A DNA stretch of 64,000 bases from Metallyticus violacea (Eukaryota > Arthropoda > Insecta > Mantodea > Metallyticidae): assembly GCA_030762175.1 (NCBI GenBank), contig CM060834.1, positions 69,963,501 through 70,027,500 of the forward strand, in the 5' to 3' direction. The first letter of the stretch is position 1, and the number at the start of each line of letters is the position of its first letter. The notes under the pieces were generated by a model. The model was given only the letters and a program-made list of their open reading frames with translations. It had not been told where the DNA came from and did no database searches. This document shows, piece after piece, positions 10,531-21,869 of the stretch. A program made the translations under genes and the position numbers.

Positions 10531-11789
10531 GCTTTTGTTGGAACAGGAATTTTTTTAATTTAAAATTTATATGCGGAATTATCTTATAATGCCGATGAAA
10601 ACTGCAACAAATAGTGTTAAAATAGTTTGGTAGATAAGGAAATTTTTTTTTATCTCCACAAATGTATGTAAGATTTTTCTGCACAGTGATGAAAACAGTA
10701 GAGTGTGTTGCAACAGGCACACAGGGCAAGCGAAATTTGACAGCATCCTTCGAAAGAACATTCCATGGGGAGATGTCAAATGTCACTTGATTTACGCTCT
10801 TGAAATGGGAGAATGTACGGGAACCGTTTACCCAGTCCGGACTACTAAGCGTACTGCAGCATTGGGCGATAGACAGGAGCAATCAACTGCTTCTGTATTA
10901 ATGAATGCCATTTTACATTTTGGTTCTGGATTTCTGAGCCGAGTTCGAACATAATACAGAATATGTCATCCTGTTTGCACATATCTTATACTGTCTAAAG
11001 AAATAAGCGTTCAGGAGCTGAACATATTTCCCTGTTTTATGGTATGACCATTTGTCATGAACCAATTCAGCAATGAAGTCGGTATCTTAACGAACACTGG
11101 ATCGATTATAGAGCAGAAAATTATTTTGGCTGCTTGCAAGATTTTTAAAGAGACCACAGGAGAGAAATTTTATACCTATGTTTTATGTGCATTTTGCCAC
11201 TCGCGCTAACATCTACATATATAGAGAATATTTTTCTTTATTTTAATGCGTTTCTTTGGAACTTTTCTTTAAACAAATAAGCCGATTATGGATACATGAC
11301 CACTCAGTGAAATTTATATATTTATTATTTAATTGTGGATATATTATTAGAGTAGACTGAACCAGTGGAGTTACTTTTCTCCATTTCTGGATGTGCAACC
11401 TGAGGTTAACTCGTAATTAAAGTCACTTTTGATTACGATTACAGGATGATTGTACTTGCACATTTACTATATTTTGATTTTAATCTTTTGAAAAAAATTC
11501 CGAATGTCTACCTCCTGTATTTGGTCATAAAACGTAGTTACTTGTCTAAATAAATATTATATTCCTCTTTTATGTTCTATAAACTTTTCAGGACATTTCA
11601 AACACCACTACCATATTTTTTCCATATCCCAGAACATAATATGCTACTAATGAACACATTTATTCTTGTTTAATGCTTTATTAAATTTAGATGTTATAAA
11701 TTGTTTGATAATGTTTTCTTTAATTACCTCATTTAGATGAAAACGTGTTTCGCTATTCCCATGTAATCTTCTTTCTTCTTTTGGTGTAT
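10531..11789. other. No assignable gene; overlapping frames at 10.5-10.95 kb
   Basis: A 118-codon minus frame (10,526-10,882) and an 83-codon plus frame (10,703-10,954) overlap in a patch of higher GC than its surroundings. Neither matches a protein I know. The rest is AT-rich without recognisable repeats. Confidence 0.45.
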
Positions 11790-11794
11790 TCATT

Positions 11795-12133
11795 CTCCCT
11801 TTGGAGGACTTGTGTACACCCTCACAACAATGCCCAGGTCAGTCGCCTAGGGGGGAGCTATTTACTCTGGTCCACACAGAGTACATATGCTCACCGAAAG
11901 GCTCCCTAAATAGATGGTCAATTCTATGCCATCGATGACATCCCAATCAAGGAAGATGTAAATGTATACAGATGGATGGAATGAAGGTGAATTCGTGCCA
12001 AAGATATACTAAACCTGCATTTGTCCTGTTTTAAATTGGAGTGAGAAAAACCACGCAAAACCCCAGTTAGAATTTGAACCTAGAACCTTTTGAATAAAGT
12101 TTCAAGTGTTACTGCCTGAGCGAGTTGGCTCTA
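11795..12133 (-). mobile_element. tRNA-derived SINE, family 3
   Basis: On the minus strand the unit starts near 12,133 with an A-box-like CTCGCTCAGGCAG, then GGTTCAAATTC as B box, then a body with GGGGTTTTGCGTGGTTTTTC. The tRNA-like head followed by a non-tRNA body fits a Pol III-transcribed SINE. The head is unlike families 1 and 2. I found no clear target duplication, so the 3' edge is approximate. Confidence 0.6.
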
Positions 12134-12554
12134 TATTTTTTGTTCAATGCAATCTAATATTAATTTTAAGATTGATGTACTTTATATCCTAGGATCTCTT
12201 CAGCAACACTTTGTTATGGACCCTTTTACGTCACATTAATGTCATTCATGTTCGCCAATGAGAAACCGTATGTCTCTCTTTCTCTACCCTCTATCTCTTT
12301 GCATGGGCTGCTAGGAAACTGGACCGGGCAAAATAAAGGACCTACAGGTGACTACATAACTTGCTGACGAATCATGTATTTTTTTTCTCTCTTTTGGTTC
12401 TAAATCAGTAAATTACAATCATATTTATTAACCTTCTTGAACAAAACTATTTTTTTTCTTAACCTTTTGTAAACAAAGTTATTCGTGGCGTAGGAGGACC
12501 TGGATTCAATTGAGGGCAATGTATATTCTTGTTTTGATTTGGGCTTCTTGTTGG
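12134..12554. other. No gene recognised
   Basis: AT-rich spacer between the family-3 SINE and an interspersed repeat. Nothing identifiable is seen. Confidence 0.55.
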
Positions 12555-12712
12555 TTATATATATATAATATAAATGAAAAATAAAAATAAAGTAACACTA
12601 TTAAAAATGTAACAAATTAACAGTAATAATAAAAGGAGATACGGATATAACACTTAGATAAAGTCACACTTGAAATTGCTAATTTCGAAATACTGGAGTT
12701 CTTCTATGGCAA
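12555..12712 (-). repeat. Interspersed repeat, copy 2 (partner at 1.54-1.69 kb)
   Basis: Its reverse complement aligns with 1539-1690 over its whole length with moderate divergence. It ends in a short (TA)n run where copy 1 ends in (TG)n. It lies 48 bp from the left arm of the near-identical inverted repeat. Confidence 0.6.
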
Positions 12713-12760
12713 GAAGCTAGACCATATGTTCTATAAACTATATATTTATGTTTATAAATG

Positions 12761-12924
12761 AACTCACTACGTTCGTGAATTTATTGGCATTCTCAGACCC
12801 TCTTGTGATATTATTTGTGATAATTTTCAGTAAACAACATTTATCATGATTCACACAAGGCGATTGTCGATGAATATTCTTACATAAAGAAGCCGAATTA
12901 TTTATCTGTTATTGACGTAGATTA
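12761..12924 (+). repeat. Left arm of a near-identical 164/162-bp inverted repeat
   Basis: The reverse complement of 14,495-14,656 matches this arm with only three substitutions and one 2-base indel by eye. The outer edge starts AACTCACTACGTTCGTG, itself partly palindromic. The two arms enclose 12,925-14,494. They could be long terminal inverted repeats of a DNA transposon, or two opposed copies of one short repeat. Confidence 0.9.
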
Positions 12925-14494
12925 TATATATGGAACTTCTAACACACACACACACATGTTTTAGAAGCTCCATGTTAGTCATATTGTTGCACACTATTGC
13001 TTATTTCTTTGGGCAGTATTTCGATAATGCAATGGTAATATTTCACTTCGGAGCTACCTTTAGGCTGATTTTGCTATATTGTTTGCATAGTAGAGTGTTC
13101 CTGTTAAGTTATATTTTTTGTTTATTTGCTTTGTTGCGTTGCTTTATTTAATGTTGTTATGTGCTAAATTGCAATAAAGTTTGTACTAATTAAGCAAATT
13201 TTAATGTTTGTACATTTCTCTGACGATCTAGGTTCCAGCACGTCGCCTCTTTCCGGCTTTTGCTTTTTAAGGAGGAAGGATTATTCTCCTTTGTTAAGAA
13301 GTGAAATTAAATTAAACATTGGGAGGGGAGTTAGAGTAACGTGGATCGAAATTTTAGTTTTCAATGTCTGTGCGTTCATGTTATTATCTCAGCTTCGTAT
13401 ATTATCTATACAGCGTCGCTTAATGATAATCATACATTTGAGGCTTACTGTCTAAATATTTAGCTAAATCTCTTACAGCTTTTGATTTCTTTATTGGACA
13501 TGACTCATATTCGCTACAACTGGTAGAGTTTCCCTCATACGTACGGTATCTCCGCCATTGGCGTTTTTGTTAGTGTCGGATTCTTCATGAACATTATCAA
13601 TTTCATCTAAACCTGCTTCTCTATTCACTATCATGGAACATTGAGCTGATATACGTATTTCTTCGTAATTTTTATGCTACAATATCTAGCACATTCCAAT
13701 TATTAATACTTATAAAGGTGTCCATTACAAAGGACATTATCAACAAATAAGCGGATTACTGACTTCGGGAGACAAGCAAGGAATTTGGCCTCTTTTTTCA
13801 AAACTTTATTGCTCTCTAATGGACAAATGAGGCCTTACATATATAATTTATACGGTGAGGAGTCCGTTGAATGAAATTTACTGTTCAAATCGAATCCTTT
13901 CCTTAGTTAGCTCGCTCGTTATCCACATTCATCTCACAACAAACTTTATTTGGAACAAACATTTAAAATGTGTGCTTTTCCTAACAGCATAGGAGCTATA
14001 GAGATAAACACAGAAATACAATACGGGTCCCTTATTTTTAACCTAGGGAATTCCATCTAACCGCTATTGTTTCTCTAGAATTTAGCAGCCTACATCTCGA
14101 ACTATCTAAGTGTATTAATTTCAGCCGCAGTTTGCGGTTTTACTTGCTAGGCGCCATATACTGGTAGACAGAGTTGCTGAAGTTTCGATTAATAGTCTCA
14201 GAGGGTAGCAAAGTGAACAGTCGAGTAAAGCGAGACTTGTTTGTGAATGTAAACGTCTACAGAGAGATACGTATATGTGAAAGTTCCAGAACTAGTTCAC
14301 ACGAAAGTCAAAGTGATAACCTTCTTCGTGAAACTTAACAGTGGTTAAGTAATTATACACCTACCTCATATACGTCTTGAGCATGCTAGCACACTTTCCC
14401 ACACGTCACATGCATATCAACAGCAAAGTTTTATTAATTTACAACTATAATTAAAATATTTCAAATTTAAATTCGTTGTATACCACAGTAAAAT
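12925..14494. other. Spacer between the inverted arms
   Basis: The 1570-bp AT-rich spacer has plus frames at 12,930-13,151 (73 codons, hydrophobic, opening with a (CA)n stretch) and 13,204-13,455 (83 codons). I assign neither. No transposase motif was found in the frames I read. Confidence 0.5.
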
Positions 14495-14656
14495 TAATCT
14501 ACGTCAAACAGATAAATAATTCGGCTTCTTTATGTAAGAATATTCGTCGACAATCGCCTTGTGTGGATCATGATAAATGTTGTTTACTGAAAATTATCAC
14601 AAATAATATCACAAGAGGGTCTGAGATTGCCAATAAATTCACGAACGTAGTGAGTT
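14495..14656 (-). repeat. Right arm of the near-identical inverted repeat
   Basis: Partner of 12,761-12,924. The two arms could pair in a transcript as about 160 bp of duplex. No clear direct target-site duplication is visible outside the arms; the flanks ATAAATG and AATTTATC weakly continue the inversion. Confidence 0.9.
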
Positions 14657-15622
14657 AATTTATCTGGAAAACTCATACCCTCGAGAGATATTTATTAGGA
14701 TTATTTAACGAATAAAATAAGAATTTAAATATAATTTATTGGCTTACAATATTGGAATAATTGTACATTTGTATTATGAATACTTAATCTTTAAGCGATC
14801 TAGTAGCAGACGTATGTCGATTGTCAGTACTTACAGAAAAGCCAGATATGGGTTTGGGACTCTTTCATGAATAGAAAAGAATAAAAGTAATATATATTTG
14901 AATTTATCGGACGGATTATTAACATTGTATTAAATATAATACCTACTTATGAATACTTCAGAAGCCCCAAGAATGAAATAGACGAAAGTCGACTGTTACA
15001 ATTGCTACCGTTTGATTTACTAATACCAACTAAGAAAAACAAAACAGAGAAAACAATTTTACCATTCTGAATAACGTGTTTATTACGATTTATGGTTGCT
15101 TAGACAGATATTGTGACATAAATTTATAAATTATTTCAAACGGTTTGGATGAATACGCAAAAACAATTCCTTGAATGAATACTTATTAAGTTGGTTAAAT
15201 TTACAATTACTGAAAACACGGGAAAATAGTCAGTGATGCGTTTATGTAGTGGAGGTACAGAGTTGGCTACACTGACTATAAGACAAATGCACGTCGCGTG
15301 ATAAAACAGATTTGATAATTTTTTTTGATAATTTTAATGTAATTGATCAAGATTAAAAAATTGTTTCGTTTCATTGGTCGATTTTAAGATGACGTCATAT
15401 AAGTGAAATAGTCATTAAAATTGGCAGAGGGATTTGCAACTACGTATTTTTTCACACTTTAAATGCAAATTCAAATCCTAAAGATAATTGATCTTCGAAG
15501 ACTGGCTTGTTTACAGAAAATTCTCATTCAATACACTAGAAAAAAGGACCACTAGCTATACCATCCGGAAGACATTTACCTCCATAGAAACGCACGGAGC
15601 TAGTTCAATAATTTGTCTACTT
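14657..15622. other. No gene recognised
   Basis: AT-rich unique-looking sequence. The open frame that runs into the following SINE is not a gene. Confidence 0.55.
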
Positions 15623-15871
15623 GAGTATGAACCCGGCCAGGATCGATGGATTTTTTTCGGGCGTAAAAATTCTAAGTATGGCTTCCTTCGGAAGGGTAGG
15701 TAAAGCCATGGGTTCCGTGTCGTACATTTACGGCACGATAAAGAACCTCAAGCCTGAAAAAAAAGGCCTCTGAGCAAAATTTGTTGACCTTTCACTCCCT
15801 AAATAGAATGGGGACGCTGACGACCTGAGATGTTAAAGAACGTCCTTAAATAAAAACAAAATAAAAAAAAC
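15623..15871 (+). mobile_element. SINE family 1, 5'-truncated copy
   Basis: It starts inside the B box (GAACCCGGCC) and then follows the family body: TTTTTTTCGGGCGTAAAAAT, CTTCCTTCGGAAGGG, TTTACGGCACGA, GGCCTCTGAGCAAAATTTG and GACGACCTGAGATGTTAAAG. It ends in an A-rich tail. Truncation at the head is usual for retroposed copies. Confidence 0.9.
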
Positions 15872-16089
15872 GGAGAGTTTTCATATGAACCTAGTAAGAC
15901 CCTGCATGATTTGGAGCGCTTTCCGGTAATAAAATGTCTTACAAAAGTAAAAGCACGATGGGCAGCCTATGGAAGCAACTTCCAGAGAAATGTGCTACAT
16001 AGTTAATGATTAAATTTTGACAGATGAATTAAGATTCCCCAAATAATGGGAAAAATGAGTATTTATGGCAGCTATAGTTTGGAAAATTA

Positions 16090-16435
16090 TTCACGAAAAT
16101 TTGGGCATGTACAAGATTAGTGCAAGATTGGTTCCATACTCCTGCTCCTACACGACAATACGCCAATGAACATGTAAGGCAAAGTGTAGGCTGCCATCCA
16201 AGAACGTGAGTTTCGGCAGCTGAGCCATGCACCCTAAGCCCTGACTCCTCTTCCGGGTTTTGAAAACATTTCTTCAGCACAGCAATTTTCAGGTGAAGAA
16301 AATATCAAGCTGGCTGTAATTCCCTGGTTTTCAGACCACCTACGAAACTTTTTCCCAAGGGCTTAAAGTCATTGCAGAAGAAGTGGGTGGAGCGTAATGA
16401 ATTGTCATTATATTATAAACAAAAGTCAATTTTGT
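16090..16435 (+). pseudogene. Mariner-like transposase C-terminus, decayed
   Basis: The recognisable part near 16,290-16,435 reads EENIKLAV, PWF, HLRNFFPKGLKSLQKKW and ends in a Tyr/Lys pair. It lines up with the mariner C-terminal pattern (EEE-V--AV--W, FY--GI--LV-RW-KC, DY-EK). Upstream, LSPDSSSGF may be a worn third catalytic block. Several stops and frame changes occur. The assignment rests on this spacing pattern only. Confidence 0.5.
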
Positions 16436-16880
16436 AAGTACTTAGGTAAATAAATTATTGCATACTCGTAAAATGCGATTTTGCTTTTTAAGCTAATCAC
16501 TCTCCAATTTCTTGCAAAGCGAAAAAATAGCACAATAAAGAAAAAGTCTGGTTAATAATTTTTGATCACAAGGAAATTCTCTTCCTGAATTCAACGATAT
16601 GAATAAAATGTCAATTAATTGAACGGATTAATAAGATTACGGATTAATTGCATACAGCTAACAGCAAGCAACAAGCAAATCTTTCAGCATATGAGAATGC
16701 TAAATACAGAGCCTTCTTTTGGACATAACAGGGATTTACCTTCCCTGTTTTTTAACCAATTCTGTTACCCCCTCCACTTGTCCGGATCTCCGTGTATTCA
16801 AGTGAAGTTTTTGTGCTGTACAGAAATTCAACGTTGTGAGATCACGTGTTTCAGCGTTATAGTGTGTTAGTGCTGTTATA

Positions 16881-17310
16881 ATGTCAAAAAGTTCGCATAC
16901 TTTAGTACACAGAATCTTTGTGTATGGTTCCTATGTGACAACAAACTCATGTAGAGAAGTGAGACGGCGATTTACAAACAGAGAAACGGCTCGTAATCTT
17001 GTGAATAGATTTAGGGAAACGGGATCTGTTCTTTATAAGAAACCGAAAGTAAACCGTCTTGTTTCTACAGAGGAAAAACTCGATGACATAGGAGAAAAGT
17101 TAAAACGAAGTTCAAAGAAATCTCTGAGAAAGATTACACAAGAATCAGAAATTTCACAAGGAATGCTACGAAACTTTTAAAATTAAAACCCTATAAGACA
17201 ACTGTAGTTCAGAAATTGCAACCACGCGACAATGTGCGTAGGGTTAATTTGTGGTATTGGATATTGAATAATGTTCGCTCTATCGACCCCCGTTTCTTCT
17301 TCTTCTTCTT

Positions 17311-17341
<31 letters not shown>

Positions 17342-17600
17342 TTATTATTATTATTATTATTTTACGAACGAAGAAACATAGTTGTATTTACCTGTCCAGA
17401 TAGTGACACAAAACAATAGATGCTGGAGCGTAGAAAATCCCGAACTTGTACACGAAATGCCATTGTATGATCATAAAAATTGGTGTTTCATGTGCTCTAA
17501 AATCTATGAATTTGATTTTTAGGGGCTGTGAATATTCAAATCCTTCGGCAAACAACGTGCTTCTCGGTGCCAAGCAAATCCTCATTAAACCGGCCACGCA
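16881..17600 (+). pseudogene. Truncated transposase with helix-turn-helix
   Basis: ATG 16,881 gives MSKSSHTLVHRIFVYGSY and then CREVRRRFTNRETARNLV, a DNA-binding helix-turn-helix region. RETGSVLYKKPK and LRKITQESEIS follow. Past a stop near 17,180 the frame can be followed through RVNLWYWILNNVRS to DPRF, where a (TTC)n(TTA)n tract has grown. After it comes NN-C-WS-ENPELVHEMPLYD, and then the DDE region is absent. It cannot encode a working transposase. Confidence 0.85.
17294..17360. repeat. (TTC)n(TTA)n microsatellite inside the transposase relic
   Basis: About 16 TTC units are followed by about 7 TTA units. The run begins at the Phe codon of DPRF and is absent from the sister copy at 53 kb, so it expanded after insertion. 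Confidence 0.93.
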
Positions 17601-17617
17601 TCCAAACGAGGGCTCTG

Positions 17618-19457
17618 TATATTGAGATTATTTTTACTGGTTGGTAAGTTTGGTGCTAAATTTTCATTTTGATATGTTACTTCGAGAAGTTGTTTGCTTG
17701 TTAAACAGCCGATTAGGGGCTTAAATGCTGGTGCGAACGGTGCAAATAAGTGGGTAAATAGTCTCATTTGGTTAAAGCTTTTAAGTGTGGCTTACTGCAT
17801 TATTATTGTTTTAATTTTTCACATTAATTCCGGTCGATGAGTGAAATGAGTGATTCAAAATACAGAGTTCTTTGAGTTACCTTTCAGTCTTATTAGAATG
17901 ACAACGTAAACCTCACAAATACTCTAGATGATGGAATGTGCACAATAGATTTACTGCATCATTATCGTTCCTTACATAGGATGCATTCAGACAATAGATT
18001 TTTCAAATTTGACATCAGTGATTCTGATGAACCTGTATAACTAGGACAGAGGTGGCCGCAACGAGTCAAATCCGAGTTATTCTATGCCCGCAAAGCACAG
18101 CAGCGAACTATCGCAGTGCGTTATCGATCGATGGTAAAATGCTGTGACGGCTCTGGATTGCTCTCCGCCACTGCCAAACGAAGCAATGCGGGTTGCAAAC
18201 CTCTCGGCGTTTGACTCGGATTTCGCCTTTTCTGCCTTTTCTTTAAGTTTGTACATTTATTTTCTTCATGGATCATGAACTTGTAAATTCTGTTTCCCTT
18301 TAAGGGCGTTTTCATTTAAAACGTTTATCAGTAGAGCGAGCAAAGGTGGAATACCTTCGATAGTTCAGAGATGCGAGATACGAGCATGGTAGTTTAAATA
18401 CCATAAATACTATTTCATTCTTGAAACCAAGTTCTAAACTTATATACTCCGTTACTGTAATAGAATGATACATTACTATAAGCGAAATATTTGGAATCTA
18501 TGTATATATTTATTTTGATACGAATTGCAACCAGTTTATATATTACCGTGTCAGAACAGAAAACAAGGGAATGAAGATTAAACAGAATATGACTTCTGCA
18601 AAGAGATTTCTTCTTCTTAATTAGCATAGAACTTGCTTCTACTTCACTCATCCACTCCCTCTATTGTGCAAGATGTTCTTCTTTAAAGTCAACATGAAAT
18701 ATGCACGAGAGTACAGCCCCTAGCACTTTCGTCTTTATGGGCGCAGAATCTATTACAACTTTTTCAATTACGCATGGAAAGGGAATGACTTGCTAAAGGA
18801 AAATAAAAATCAAGGAACTTAACAACGTGTGTGATAATCGTGCTTACTTAACTTTAATATCATTATATTTTAATATTCGAGTCCTCCAAGAATTTAAAAG
18901 TTTGTGTGATGAATGTATATTTCCTGAAAAAAGATGGCTCAAAAGGATTTAATCCTATTATAACTAAAGAAAGCACATTAAAAAGTACTGAGTACTCTTA
19001 CAAGTTTTTTTCCTAACAAATGTGTCTGTGAAAGTCAGCACACATATGAAAACAATTAAAAATAAAATGAAATAAAATTGGAATAAATGTGCTATATAGT
19101 GTTAATTTATTACAGTACAAGACAACTACTGTTTTCATTAACATTATGAAAACACACCTGGGGCATTGAGGCTTAACATTTGCTATTTGTCATAGATATC
19201 TACTTAAAGAAACAATACAGCCTTCCGTTAATTAGGCAGCATAGAGCCTTGGCGTGGGCCTACTCGTACCAGTAGACGGCTTTATAATTTAAATTTTCGC
19301 CAAGCATTGTTCGGTCTTTCGCGTCTCGACTTATCCCTGAGGAGACATGCTCAAAGAAACTTGCAGTAGCCTTAAAGTAGTGATGTACTCGTATATACAT
19401 TTCTATCTTTACGTTCGCTATATCAATAGCCGAATGAGGCGTCTAGCAGTACGTGCG
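17618..19457. other. No gene recognised
   Basis: A higher-GC patch at about 18,040-18,230 contains the short opposed words GAGTCAAATCCGAG and TTTGACTCGGATTT, but no convincing element. The rest is AT-rich without assignable frames. Confidence 0.5.
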
Positions 19458-19898
19458 GGACAAACCTTGATAACCTCGCTCCATCCTACCGAGTTCTGAG
19501 TGTCTATTACAACCGCTTTCGTCTAAACAGTAACACACTGCCACTAGATACCTGTCAATTCTCCAGCGTTGCCACTACTACTTGCGCACATCAAAGACTG
19601 AGCAGAAACTATAAACATGCTCTGTTTCTCATATTATTTGGAATATATTAATATACCTTAATAAATGAATAAGAAATAAATTAATAAATAATTTACTTTC
19701 ACTTGCACACCCGATACTGGTAGCACTAAATATGTACTGAAAGAGATTGCAGAGACGTGACAATGTTCTTTTCCTGAGCGAACTCTGATACACATTACAT
19801 TTATTTCTGGCGCAAATTATTTATATCAACATAACAAACTAAGCAGGTGAATAAATGTAATATCAATTCCATGGGAAAAGGCAATCAAGGTTTGTCCT
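19458..19898. mobile_element. MITE-like element, copy 1
   Basis: The 441-bp unit is bounded by GGACAAACCTTGAT on the left and ATCAAGGTTTGTCC on the right, a 14-bp perfect inverted repeat. It has no coding capacity. Its interior matches the reverse complement of 54,884-55,282, including GAGATTGCAGAGACGTGACA. Short, non-coding and terminally inverted, it fits a non-autonomous DNA transposon. The superfamily is unknown because the target duplication is not clear. Confidence 0.75.
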
Positions 19899-21833
19899 CC
19901 ACCATTTCTCTTTAAAAAGTGGTTTTTTGATTTTATTTTTGTTTTTCTTCAAATTTTATGTTTCAAAGAGATATACTGCAACGCCTATAGTTGTTATTAA
20001 ATAATTATATTAAAGAACGATGATTATTTTAAGGACTAAAGATGACAAAATTTTTTCTGCAGATATAAATTTAGGGCTAAGACATGGTTGCAATTTTTCA
20101 GCATTTTTTTAAAACATATATTTGGACGAAGTCGTGATGGTATGGAAAAGGTGGATGAATATTTTAAACATTGATGATACTTTTGGTATGGACAGATTTA
20201 TAATTTTTAAGACAAATGTAAACTACCTAATTTTGGAAAACGCTATAAATGCCACAAATATATTTTTTCTTTCGTGGAGATTGGTACATGTGCCATTGCT
20301 AATAACTTGGTAAAGGATATAATTATGGTAATCTATATGGTTAAAACGCTTGTTAAATGACACGATACACGTTTATAAGATATTTTCCAATAGAACGACA
20401 CATGTGCCTATGCTATATACAATAAAATGGTAGCGAGTGAAGGATTCGGCTACTTTCCATGTGATTAGATAAGGTGCAATAATCCAGACTTTCAAACCTT
20501 TAAGTACTAAGTAAGAAATTTATGCGGAGAAGAAGAGCTTTCTATCGATATTAGAGTACATGAGCCTGTGAAATAAAGTAAATACTATGAAAATATTTTG
20601 AAAGTGACTTATTGTAAAATGTGGCAGATAAATTAAGCATTCCATAAAGCCAAAATGCTCTCTAAATACTTTACATGAAATATTTATTGAGTTTATTAGT
20701 AATGATGCCGCTTTTGATAAATATGTAACGCATGTTGACTCGTAAAACGTATTTTCTGCATTACATATATATTTTACAGGCTTAAAAACTTTCATTTCAT
20801 ATTATGATTTTGTTTCTAATAAAGTCTCATATCTTCACAACACAATACACAATATGACAGTTTTGAAGAACATAAAATGTTAAAACTTGTAAAATCATTA
20901 ATAACGGAAGCAACAATGTTTTACTGACAATTTTAGTTATTTGTATCATTTTCCACGGAGTGTTCACAATTATATCTGTGGATGAACAAGTTTTGATTTT
21001 TGGCACAGAAAATAATCTCCATTGTAGCTTGATTCAAGTATTAAAATGCCATAATTTTACATTTTCAACAGAAAAAAGAAGGAAATGGCTACTCAGGTTA
21101 AAACTACGATTGGAGGGTAAAATAGTAAACAAAATTACATTATTTATTTTTATAGCAACAAAATAGTTTATTAATAAATTCTGGCATGCTTAAGATCCAA
21201 TAAATCCTCCCGTTATATTGTGTTTTTAATCAGTTTAACCAGTTCAATGTATTATGAAGACATTTTTGTTAAAATAGGCATAAATGGATGTTTATAAGAG
21301 AAAATATAGAACCTGTGTTCTAATTATAGAATATTATAAGAGCAAAGGAACATGCAACTCAATTTTGAATAATATTTAATTTGCATAAATTTAAAGTTTG
21401 AACACCGCAAATTAGTTTGTTACTGTAAAGTGTATAGAAAAAATAAAAATTGCTTTATTATCTTATAAAATGGCAACTGCTAAAGAAATAACATATGCTA
21501 TGTACTACTGCGATCTTCCAAGAATATAATTTATTCATGTTCTCTTTCAGATGATATGAAAATGGTGTCATTTAAGCATATGATCGATTTTGTCTAACAT
21601 TTGCAAATAATTGTTGTAAAATATCTTTTAATATTTCTTCAATGAATAAGATTTTTCTATAGAATCAAACGGAAAGAATGCATGAGAGAAATACCCAACT
21701 AGTTGGAAGCACAAACACTACTAATAAAGAAACACTTAGTTTAACCTCTTTGAAGGTATTGATAACAAAATTAAATTACTCGCTATGTATTAAAAGAATG
21801 TTACAAATCTATAACAGTAACTACATGAGGATA

Positions 21834-21834
<1 letters not shown>
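19899..21834. other. No gene recognised
   Basis: Short frames of 60-90 codons occur on both strands (for example 20,122-20,313 and 20,520-20,795) without family resemblance. No repeat ends were noticed. Confidence 0.5.

Positions 21835-21866
<32 letters not shown>
21835..21866. repeat. (GT)n microsatellite
   Basis: Almost pure GT dinucleotide run of about 16 units. Confidence 0.93.

Positions 21867-21869
<3 letters not shown>

Larger units (their letters stand above)
16707..17617 (+). mobile_element. 0.9-kb deletion derivative of a Tc1/mariner-superfamily element, copy 1
   Basis: The ends are inverted repeats. The left starts CAGAGCCTTCTTTTGGAC and the right ends CATCCAAACGAGGGCTCTG. Each is flanked by TA. 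At 911 bp it is too short for a full transposase of this superfamily (usually about 1.3 kb). The coding region is joined directly to a 3' segment after the block matching NPELVHEMPLYD. Copy 2 at 53,161-54,032 has the same organisation. Confidence 0.88.

Noticed and set aside
18041..18230. Small hAT-type MITE with AGAGGT ends
   Set aside because: Only six bases match at the proposed ends, the inner inverted words are permuted, and there is no 8-bp duplication.
19458..19898. Solo LTR instead of MITE
   Set aside because: The ends are an inverted, not direct, repeat, and no polyadenylation or primer-site layout is visible.
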